A stretch of DNA of 64,000 nucleotides from Pyrenochaeta sp. MPI-SDFR-AT-0127. Lineage: Eukaryota; Ascomycota; Dothideomycetes; Pleosporales; Cucurbitariaceae. The position numbers and the translations under genes were made by a program. This document shows, in pieces, positions 55,912-64,000 of this stretch; the stretch's first letter is position 1, and every line of letters begins with the position of its first letter. Under the pieces are notes generated by a model. It worked only from the letters and a program-made list of their open reading frames with translations. It was not told where the DNA came from and ran no database searches. The stretch covers positions 1,302,001-1,366,000 of the forward strand of contig JAGTJM010000002.1 of NCBI GenBank assembly GCA_020747015.1, in the 5' to 3' direction.

Positions 55912-56650
55912 GATATTAACTTAGCTGGTTCTAGGAGCTAAGAGAGCTATACGATCATGAGTGTATTGTCGCCGGCTCACGGAGCATCCAACGACAAGCA
56001 GTGAGCACCGCTCCAACATAAAAGAGCAATAACAGGAATGTACGACACAACACAGAGAAAAGAAGATGCAGAATTAAAGTCGTATCTCCTACAATTTAAC
56101 AAATAGATGCAGTAAGTGTTGTGCATACCCAGCTCACTGTAAACTTGATTAACAAGTATTTAGGGTGTCCAGTTTGCAAACAAATTGGTCAGGAACTGTT
56201 ATGCATGCCCAGCTTGCAAACTAGTCGGTCAGAAAGTCTCATGCATTTACAGCTTGCAGTCAAGTTAGTAAGCCAATTAGGCAGTCTCATGCATGCCTGC
56301 AATCAAGTGGATCAGACCAGGCACAACACAGAGGGGAAAGGATTTGGCGTTCAGGTGTTAGGGAACAGTTACAATGTGTATCATCATGTAATTCTGAGAA
56401 ATCTAAAAGTAGCTCAACATCAATGTATGAAATTCACGAACGTAAAGGACTTTGCATCAGGGATCGTCTCGGCTCTCCGCTCGCGTATTACCAGAACCAT
56501 CCACTGACGTGTATGTCCGGAAATGCCGCGCACCAATAACATCATCTTGTCCATCACGCTAAAATAAATTAACGATTACATTGCATGTAAATAAAAGGGT
56601 CTCTTGGGCGGCACCCTAGTTCTCTCCCTCCAATACCTTTTCGTTTTCTC
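55912..56650. other. intergenic, contains a decayed tandem repeat
   Basis: No gene is supported; the plus-strand frame at 56121-56507 runs through the repeat described separately. Confidence 0.45.
56115..56315 (+). repeat. degenerate 40-50-bp tandem repeat
   Basis: Units share CCAGCTTGCAAACTAG-like and GGTCAGAAAGTCTCATGCAT-like segments: TGCAAACAAATTGGTCAGGA, then TGCAAACTAGTCGGTCAGAA, then TGCAGTCAAGTTAGTAAGCC, with TTATGCATGC, CTCATGCATT and CTCATGCATG closing successive units. Four to five diverged copies. Confidence 0.6.
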
Positions 56651-56732
56651 GTAAGCCTCTCAAAGCTCAGATGCTGGCCAAGCTCACCTTGTCCCTTGCT
56701 TTGTACAATTATCTGAACCTATTAACCTTCAG
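56651..56732 (+). other. probable 5'UTR intron of the Dabb gene
   Basis: GTAAGC at 56651 and CTTCAG at 56730-56732 with a CTATTAACC branch bracket 82 nt ending just before the ATG at 56734. The in-frame upstream ATG at 56671 lies inside this intron, which is why 56734 is preferred as the start. Confidence 0.5.
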
Positions 56733-56733
56733 C

Positions 56734-57187
56734 ATGGCCGAATCTACTAGCACACCTGTCACCAGGATCGCGTGCTTTAAATTCCATCCCAATGTCACTT
56801 CCGAGCAGAAGGCTGGGCGAACGAGTGCCTTCCTCGACCTCTACGCACAGCATTCGCAGCTCATTCTGAATGAACCTAAAGGTGGAAGGCCATTAAATAC
56901 ACCTCTTGATTTGACAAATGTGAAGAGGGAGAAGGGGTGGGATACTGGATTCATTGTTGTCTTCAAGGTAGGTGATGAGTTTACGCGAAGAGCCTAAGCT
57001 GACCCAAAACTAGAGCGATGAAGCGAGGAAAGAGTTTGATGCTGATCCAGGACATGATCGATTGAAGGTAGGGTATGAGGGATTCCTCCATGAACCAGGC
57101 TAATGGGTCTCCTAGAATGAGACAGATCCGCTACTAGAACAGGTGTTTGTGTATGACTTCGTAGAACAGGCGAATCTTGGCTGGTAG
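56734..57187 (+). CDS. stress-responsive alpha/beta-barrel (Dabb) protein
   Basis: join(56734..56967, 57014..57067, 57116..57187), 119 aa. The start is MAESTSTPVTRIACFKFHPN; the A-C-F-K-F strand, the helix SAFLDLYAQHS, the strand GWDTGFIVVFK and, after the introns, SDEARKEFDADPGHDRLK and VFVYDFV make one Dabb ferredoxin-like domain. All junctions are phase 0 and the product ends just after the last strand, the normal single-domain length. Known members are dimeric, some stress-induced, others small cyclases or decarboxylase-like enzymes; function here unknown. The C-terminal H-D-x-x-K segment is the typical helix position. Intron sizes 46 and 48 nt. Confidence 0.82.
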
Positions 57188-58116
57188 AGTTGAACGAGAT
57201 GGTGTGCTGGCAATTAAGAAAGAGACGTCTAGCAAGCGATAGTATTGAGGAGATTTAATGCTAATTATTGATAGCTTGGTTGACTGGCGCAACTATACTC
57301 TGGCTCAGGTCACTTCATACATAGTATGAGAGCTCAGAGACAGTGTTGATTCACATAGAATTCTGTGATATAAGGCAATTTTCGTCCTGATTCTTACCAT
57401 CTAGCACAGTCAGCATGCGTGTGCCAAGGTAGTGACCCACCATGGCAACTACAGGCATCTGAGTATGTATCGAACTACTGGAGCTCTTTTGTACTACCCC
57501 TTTGTCGCCATCATCATCACTGGTCGGAAGCATCGGCGATGGAGACCAAATCGTCATTGAGTCCCCCATAATCTATTTGCTGAGAGCTGCTCATACACAA
57601 GACCCTAGAAGCAACGTCTCGCCTGATGATTCGAAATCTGCAGAATCTGTAACAGGAGCTGTCCAAACGACATCCTTACTGGGAGGGGATCCAACCAAGT
57701 AGCATATACCAAACTGTACTGTATCAGACGAACGAGTTTCATATTCGTCATATTAACGCGAAGTAGAAGTAAAGGTGAGTCAAAAGAAGGCTGGGCTCGG
57801 TGCCCTGCACTGCCAGCTCAGCAACGGTGTGGGGTCGATTGGATAGCACTGCAAGTCTTCGCAAGGCTATGACTAGGGGTGATTTTCTTGAGCGGCTACC
57901 ATGATTCGCCATTCAAACGCCCCCGAAAGAAAGCTTGCGAGGCCATATGTAGGTGTGTTACACAACATGTGGTCTCGTGACTTCGTGAGGATTGCGCGAG
58001 GCCAAGTCGCAGCATACATAAACCACCGTGTCGCGCGTTTGACGAGTCAGTTTCTTTTGATTTCCCATCACAACTTTACAAATTTATATCGTATTCTTTA
58101 CTTGTTGGTGTGCATC
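57188..58116. other. intergenic, no gene recognised
   Basis: 0.9 kb between the Dabb gene and the next gene; short frames on both strands (57351-57569 minus, 57502-57702 plus) have no support. Confidence 0.4.
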
Positions 58117-58939
58117 ATGGAAAAACAAACAGCTCTGCCTCCAATCGCAGTGAACATCCAAATTGCAATAGGAATGACTCTAAAAGAGGTAAGTGCTATC
58201 ATAAAGATGAACCATACCTATGCTAACATCTAGGTAGGCTATGAGATTCCAGAGAAAATGGCGCAGAACACATTTCAAAGTAGTCACTGCACGGGGAAAG
58301 CGCTCTGAGCGGAATAGAGCTATTCGGAGAAAGCTACTGATAAAGGCGATACCTAGAGCATACACCAGATTAAGATCAGACATTTCACTTGGAGGCCTCG
58401 AGGCGTTTGTCGTCCCAGATAATGATGGTGATGATGATGACCTGCGCGACGAATTGGGCGAAGACCAACCGTTTCCGGCCAAAAAAAAGGTTTCAGTACC
58501 TCAAAAAAAGAAGCAAGATCTTGACTGGGTCTTCAAGTTTAAGAGACAATCTGGTAACGGCGCAAAGGATTCTTCTGGGGTGCTTTCCGAGAGTGTCAAA
58601 GCGCCCTTCCTTGAGAAGTTCAAAGATGATTTCTTGAGCACAGACACTCATAGGGAAAGATATGAAGTCATGATGGCTGACAAGCATGCAAGCAGCCAGC
58701 AAGATAGATGTGTGGGGAAGGTGACACACGCTTATAAAGAGAGTGATACGCGTTCTGGCCTACAGAACGATGACACAGCGTGTGCTCTGTGCCTTAAGAA
58801 GAGGCGGCTTTGTGCAAGGATTGTCAAGGAGAACGAGATGTGGAAACTCGCCTTCTATCCGTTGCCTGAATCTGAGAGGCCAGGTGTTCCCTGGGATTTA
58901 CTCGACTATTGGGTCCGTGGACAGAAGGATGGCGCTTGA
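58117..58939 (+). CDS. hypothetical basic protein with a Cys motif
   Basis: join(58117..58188, 58238..58939), 257 aa. Exon 1 begins MEKQTALPPIAVNIQIAIGM. The intron 58189-58237 has two acceptors four bases apart (TAG-G-TAG); only the distal one keeps the frame and gives TLKEAMRFQRKWRRTHFKVV. The protein is strongly basic at first (RGKRSERNRAIRRK), then acidic (NDGDDDDLRDELGED). The C-terminus has DDTACALCLKKRRLCARIV followed by a W..FYPLPESERPG.PWDLLDYW block, which looks conserved and may bind a metal through its three cysteines. No family recognised. If exon 1 is wrong, the ATG at 58241 would give 232 aa. Confidence 0.6.
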
Positions 58940-59165
58940 GTATGTTAAAAGCCATGCCGAGTTGTGGAAGTTTCTATTTTCTGTTAACACAGGGCATGTA
59001 CAGAGTCCGAGAACCGTGAGGTGAGAATGGCTGGTCCATTGAAGACTCATTTCATGATATCGGAGCGTATTAGTCATAGGCGTCATCTTCATTTTTCAGC
59101 AACGGACCGAGAGATACCCCACTCCACTTAGTAAACAACCAAGTACCATCTTATAAATCTCATTA

Positions 59166-61111
59166 CTACTCAGTTTTCAATAATGTAAATGTATTGGACA
59201 CTTGTGGTCTTGGTTGTTGCCTCTGCTCAGTCTTTTTCTTCTTCCTCTCATTCTCCCTAGCCTGCTTCTTCTTCTTCTTATTTGAAACATTTTCTTTAGG
59301 TACTTCAACACCCGCTGAAGCGTATATCTCTTCAACAAGCTCTTTCAATTCTGCATGGGCTGCAAGAACGTCTGCCTTCTGCCCTGAAACAGTGAACATT
59401 TCAGCTATAGCTGGGAAGTTGGCCATATGCTTGTCTAGGTTAGAAAGACTGGCTTGGAGCTCAGCGTCTGTTATCTCATTGACCGCAAGACATGTATTAG
59501 TAATCTGTTTGACTATACGTAGCGAGTATAGCATGGCTTGGATGCGAGCTAAGAGATGTATGAATGCCCATGTATTATCAAAATCGCCATTTAAAATGCG
59601 CAATACTGAGTTCACTGAAGGCGGGGTGTTCATGTCGGCAAGCACAAGACTTAGTGCAAAAAGTGGCCACAGCAGCTGCGCTTCGACCGCTTTTGACGAA
59701 GCCCAATTCATCAGAATGCTGAACTGTTGATCTAGCTGAGTGGCCAAGGCCCGTACTTCCGTAGTTGAATATGTGCTGACTTCATGCACAAATATGCCCT
59801 GCGCTTTTCGTTTGTACTCGTGAACGACTGCGTTCTGAGGTGCTAGAAGTGAATATGCCAAGGTACGAACATCCTGGCCCATGGTCCATGCAGAAGCTTG
59901 ATTTGGGTCCTCAACCAACAAAGGCAAGTAGACGAGCGGAGTTGAGGAGCCGTGCAAAACTTGGTGCACGAACTCTGAGACTCGAACGTCTGGATCCGGT
60001 GGTGCAGGAGACGAGCCAGTAGTCATTGACGGATATGTCGGTGCAACAGCGTCTGCAGTATAACGAATACTAAAGTCAAGGTACTCTCTAGACTCGACAT
60101 CTGTATTTTGTGCCTTGCTAATCAAGTCGTTTGTGGTATCGGAAGACCCTTGGCTAATGGCGAATGCAAATGGGAGCAAGCTCTTCAGTTGCAGCTTCTG
60201 CCATATATGCTCGGGCGAGAACGCCTTGATACCCGCTGATATATCAGCATCTTGGAGGAAAACTATCAGTGTCTCCGGTTTGTAGTTATAGAGAACGAGA
60301 TCGGTATCACTTGTGAGGATGATAGAGCGCGCGTTGTTTTTGGCATGTAATGCACACCAGTCGTCGGCTTCTCCAGGAACAATATGTGTTCTAGACGCGA
60401 ATGATGAGTTGTTCAGAGCTTCTCTGAGCGCTGGAGCCAGAAAAGCATATGAATTGGAGCCTAGATATGTGGGTATCGGGCATGCTGTAGTAGGATAGCT
60501 TGCGCGAAGGTGCTGAACTCGTTTGTTATTCTGTTCAAGCCTTGAAAGCCTCTCGGCTCGCTTGGATTGTGGGAGTGATCCATCAAACAATATTGTAGAC
60601 CTAGCATGGTTTTCATTAGCAATGATCGACACAATTTATACACAAGCTAAGCATGGCGTCTGCATGCCGCCCGCTGCAGCCGCACAAGCGAGGCTTGACC
60701 TTGCCAAAAGTAGATGAAAATAGCATGTAGCAAAGCTGAGCGTCCGCTCTATCTAAAATGGAGGAACAAGCAGGTGTGAGTATCTCGCTGCTGCTTCATT
60801 GTGCAATTGCAGGCCCAGCATTGGAGGATTTGTTGAAACTGGGTTGGCGCGCATATTGGCAGTGAACAAGAAGTAGCAACAGTCACTCACACCTTGATCT
60901 TCATGTCCTCCAAGCCGTTTAACCACCGGATGGCTTCGGTGATAATGTCGGCATAAGACGGTACCCTAGTATGGCTGGCAGCGAGGGCAAGCTTGTGAGC
61001 ATGATAGGCGAGTGCTGGCCCATCGATAACGGCCGAGTACCCTTCCAATTGTTGGGCAGAGTACAGGGTGGAATATGGTTCCAGACGTCGGGCGAGCCCC
61101 GGGATCCCCAT
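59166..61111 (-). CDS. Asteroid-like XPG/FEN-fold protein
   Basis: Complement of 59166..60600, 60891..61111; 551 aa. Exon 1 gives MGIPGLARRLEPYSTLY and AVIDGPALAYHAHKLAL, the N-terminal XPG region where the first aspartate sits. Exon 2 continues STILFDGSLPQSKRAERLSR, IVPGEADDWCALHAKNN and SIILTSDTDLVLYN, the XPG-I region with its acidic residues. This order matches the Asteroid group, structure-specific-nuclease relatives. Whether it cleaves DNA is not known. The intron is unusually long for this window (290 nt; GTGAGT at 60890, acceptor GCTAG at 60601). The C-terminus is a lysine-rich tail (NKKKKKQARENERKKKK). The minus-strand end lies 226 bp from the preceding gene. Confidence 0.8.
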
Positions 61112-61620
61112 AGCGGGCCGGGATGGGTGACACTTGTTGAGCAGAACTTGTATATTCCAGATTGATAGTTCAACGCAACAGAGCCTGGATGGCCTTGTGG
61201 CGTTGTGCAACGGCGAAACGATTTTTCAGTCCAACCTCGAAGTATTCCAGGCTAATCTGATTGCGGGGCCCCATGCGCGGTACGTTGGGAGAGTTCGGGC
61301 CGAGAAATGCACCGGTTAGGCAAGCCCGGAGGCGCTCACAGCGGTTTGCCTCAGCATCGCCGCCGGGTTAGAGACTGTTGGGAAAAGCGAAGAAAAAAAG
61401 TTGAGCAGAGACAGCACAATGTGGCGGATTCCTTTCCGTACACGTGTTAGTGGGCGCCATGGGACGCACTGACAGCGTCATCCCGCGAAGTGGGGGAAAG
61501 CGCGATGCTGCCCCTCACCCAGAGCTCAAAAGTCCAACTGCTGCCAGCTCTCCCAACCTTCAATCAATCCAATTGCTGCATTTCGCCTCGAATTCAGCCT
61601 GAAGTATCATCAAATCCATC
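61112..61620. promoter_or_regulatory. divergent promoter (Asteroid-like / phosphoglucomutase)
   Basis: 509 bp between opposite start codons. The side facing phosphoglucomutase (61540-61620) is CT- and AATCC-rich leader, as is usual for highly expressed fungal genes. No specific factor site is claimed. Confidence 0.5.
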
Positions 61621-63526
61621 ATGAGCGTCCGCACTGTCGAACTCAAGCCATATCAGGACCAGAAGCCCGGCACGTAAGTTCAATCAAGCTCTCGGCTATG
61701 CCCGCACTTTCATGGGTCCAGGGTCTTCATAGTATTGTCTGCGTCTCTGTACAGAGCCGTGCAATTGCAATATACCAGCTGTGACGCTCTGTGGAGGCAT
61801 CCAGGCAACACTATGCATTCGATTGATCATGGCTAACATGTGGTTCCGCACTAGTTCTGGTCTCCGCAAAAAGGTCAAGGTCTTCCAGAAGGAGAACTAC
61901 TCAGAAGCCTTCGTTGCCAGCATCTTGCAGTCAATTCCTGAGGGTGTTGCCGGCTCATTCCTTGTCGTCGGTGGAGATGGCCGATACTGGAACCCAGAAG
62001 TCACTCAATTGATTGCAAAAATCGGTGCCGCTTACGGTGTCAAGAAACTCTTGATCGGCCAGAATGGTATCCTCAGCACACCGGCAGCCAGCCACATCAT
62101 CCGGATACGGAAGGCTACTGGCGGTATCTTGCTGACTGCTAGCCACAACCCAGGTGGTGAGTAGTGTTGGAAAACAGCCAAACATCTTCAGTGCAATTTC
62201 AGCTAACGAGGAGCAGGTCCCGAGGAGGATTTCGGTATCAAGTACAACTTGGCAAATGGCGCACCAGCTCCCGAGAGCGTCACCAACAAGATTTACGAGA
62301 CCTCCAAGACCCTCACATCCTACAAGATCGCCGACATCCCCGATGTTGATCTAAGCAAAATCGGTACGCAAAAGGTGGGTGATCTCGAGGTCGAGATCAT
62401 CCACTCTACCGGGGACTACCTCAAGATGCTCAAAGACATTTTCGACTTCGACCTCATCAAGTCATTCCTTAAGAAACACCCTGACTTCAAGGTGCTCTTC
62501 GATGGCCTGAGCGGCGTCACTGGCTCATATGGCATCGACATCTTTGAGAAGGAGCTGGGTATTCCGAACAGCACACAAAACTGCATCCCCAAGCCAGACT
62601 TTGGCGGCCATCACCCCGACCCCAACCTCGTCTACGCCAAGTCTCTCGTCGACGCCGTTGACAAGAATGGCATCCATTTCGGTGCTGCCAGTGACGGTGA
62701 TGGCGACCGAAACATGATTTACGGCGCGAACTCCTTTGTTTCTCCTGGTGACAGCTTGGCTATCATCGCACACCATGCCGAGCTCATCCCATACTTCAAA
62801 AAGCAAGGAATTTACGGTCTGGCACGAAGCATGCCAACCTCTGGTGCGATTGACCTCGTCGCCAAGAAGAAGGGCGTTGAGTGCTATGAAGTGCCCACTG
62901 GCTGGAAGTTCTTCTGCGGTCTCTTCGATTCCGACAAGATGAATATCTGTGGTGAGGAGAGTTTCGGAACGGGAAGCAATCACATCCGTGAGAAGGACGG
63001 CTTGTGGGCTGTTGTTGCCTGGCTGAACATCCTTGCTGGTGTTGGACAGCAGACTGGCTCTACACCCAGCATTGGGTCAGTCCAAAAAGACTTCTGGAAG
63101 ACGTACGGCCGCACTTTCTTCACACGTTACGACTACGAGGGTTGCGAAACCGAAGGCGCCAACAAGGTCACCAGCCACATGAAGGAGCTCATCACAACCA
63201 AGAAAGACGAGTTCATCGGCTCATCTGTCTCTGGCCGCAAGGTCATCGAGGCTGATGACTTCTCTTACACCGACCTCGATGGCAGTGTCAGCAAGAACCA
63301 GGGCATCTACGTTAAATTTGATGATGGAAGCCGCATTGTTGTTCGCCTGTCCGGCACTGGCAGCAGCGGTGCAACCATTCGTCTCTACATTGAGAAACAC
63401 AGCAGTGACGAGTCTACATATGATCTCGACGCTCAAGATTATCTCAAGGACAATGTTCAGCTCGCCACTGGCCTCCTGAAGCTACAGGAGTACATTGGTC
63501 GCACTGAGCCAGACGTCAAGACCTAA
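61621..63526 (+). CDS. PGM2: phosphoglucomutase
   Basis: join(61621..61673, 61855..62156, 62217..63526), 554 aa, the usual size of eukaryotic phosphoglucomutases. It begins MSVRTVELKPYQDQKPGTSG. The catalytic phosphoserine lies in LLTASHNPGG (split by intron 2), the metal loop is ASDGDGDRNM, the sugar-binding loop is CGEESFGTGSNHIREKDG, and the phosphate-binding end is RLSGTGSSGATIRLY. It interconverts glucose-1- and glucose-6-phosphate in the cytosol, feeding UDP-glucose, glycogen and trehalose synthesis. Intron 1 is 181 nt (GTAAGT..CACTAG), intron 2 60 nt (GTGAGT..GAGCAG). The gene symbol is by orthology with the yeast major isozyme. Its stop overlaps the end of the minus-strand frame that follows. 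Confidence 0.95.
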
Positions 63527-63984
63527 TCGCCGATAAGAGACAGTGCGCGTGGGCTACCGTTTGAGCGTAATGAAAATGTTACAATAGTCTGAATACCGTC
63601 GATTAGCAAATTCAAATCCAAATCAATAATCGCAAAAGACCGTAAAGCCATCTTGCTCGAAAAGTCTCCAGTCTGTAGCATGGTCACAAATGGGACAATT
63701 AAGTATAATTTCGACATATGGTAATATAAGCCTGCATAGGTGTGTATTGTAGGATTTGCCACCGCGTACATACGCATGATTACCGTAGGATTGAATAGAG
63801 GGTCGTCATGACCTCTGAAGGTTGCGCGTGTGTGGCTTAGCGCGGGCGACGTCATTCCCAAACCAAACAAGCCGTCTCCATAACACCAGCATTGATCCAG
63901 CACATCCTTCCCCACCGCCTGTCGCAATACCCTAGTAACGCGAAACACAGCCCATAACATACCCTCAGATCCTCGTAACCTCAA
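63523..63984 (-). CDS. doubtful partial gene at window edge
   Basis: The minus-strand frame ends at 63523, four bases inside the phosphoglucomutase stop region, and is open to near the window end, where it starts at TTG and not ATG. It reads for example GLYYHMSKLYLIVPFVTMLQ, with moderately hydrophobic stretches but no family. A GTATGT near 63960 could be a donor site, in which case the true gene would lie beyond the window. It may equally be antisense to the phosphoglucomutase 3'UTR. Confidence 0.2.
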   Translation of the reverse strand: MRLRGSEGMLWAVFRVTRVLRQAVGKDVLDQCWCYGDGLFGLGMTSPALSHTRATFRGHDDPLFNPTVIMRMYAVANPTIHTYAGLYYHMSKLYLIVPFVTMLQTGDFSSKMALRSFAIIDLDLNLLIDGIQTIVTFSLRSNGSPRALSLIGD

Positions 63985-64000
63985 TACACCCTATCTTCTT

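Noticed and set aside
56671..56733. 21-residue hydrophobic N-terminal extension of the Dabb protein
   Set aside because: It looks like a signal peptide but lies inside a well-formed GTAAGC..CTTCAG intron ending just before the next ATG.
1..64000. CRISPR arrays, bacterial operons, rRNA genes
   Set aside because: Nothing of the kind is present; the sequence is eukaryotic nuclear DNA with spliceosomal introns.

Overview
The window is nuclear DNA of a filamentous ascomycete, most likely a Dothideomycete of the Pleosporales type. The signs are short introns (mostly 46-68 nt) with GT..AG ends and CTAAC/CTGAC-like branch points, HET-domain genes, a Clr5-ankyrin gene, a PTH11-like receptor, cytochrome P450s, and ordinary fungal housekeeping genes. 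Most genes are interrupted, so many reading frames had to be joined by hand. Every join given below keeps the frame from start to stop and gives a coding length divisible by three. Genus or species is not claimed.

Layout. Positions 1-44,500 are gene-poor and accessory in character. They hold a hypothetical gene (25-960, minus), a small cupin whose start codon is split by an intron (2213-2797), a secreted DUF1996 protein (7271-8352, minus), HET-domain debris near 9.6 kb, a zinc-finger-like protein (10053-11477, minus) and a ten-exon gene for a secreted tandem-repeat peptide precursor-like protein (14673-15646). Next come a HET gene (17498-19339, minus), a P450 (19887-21674, minus), a PTH11/rhodopsin-type seven-helix protein (22081-23407, minus), a second P450 (25667-27449) and an MFS drug transporter (28145-29800). 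A short conserved block (TANGO2 homologue, Tic20/UPF0132-like membrane protein, nuclear RS-rich protein; 30.5-34.2 kb) interrupts this before a second HET gene (34703-37085) and a convergent Clr5-ankyrin gene (38136-41667, minus). The stretch 41.7-44.5 kb has no recognisable gene but carries eight copies of a degenerate CCAATCA..CAAAA motif.

Positions 44,500-64,000 are compact and mostly housekeeping. They hold biotin-protein ligase and COA4 from a 135-bp divergent promoter, then betaine-aldehyde dehydrogenase and choline oxidase/dehydrogenase from a 1.1-kb divergent promoter (together choline to glycine betaine). After these come three lineage-type hypothetical genes, a Dabb stress-response barrel protein, an Asteroid/XPG-like nuclease-fold protein, phosphoglucomutase, and a doubtful partial gene at the right edge.

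The most unusual item is the gene at 14673-15646. A signal peptide is followed by a 23-residue repeat. Each repeat is encoded by one 50-nt and one 19-nt exon, separated by two classes of mutually similar introns. It resembles, in architecture only, repeat-type fungal effectors and ribosomal peptide precursors; its function is unknown.
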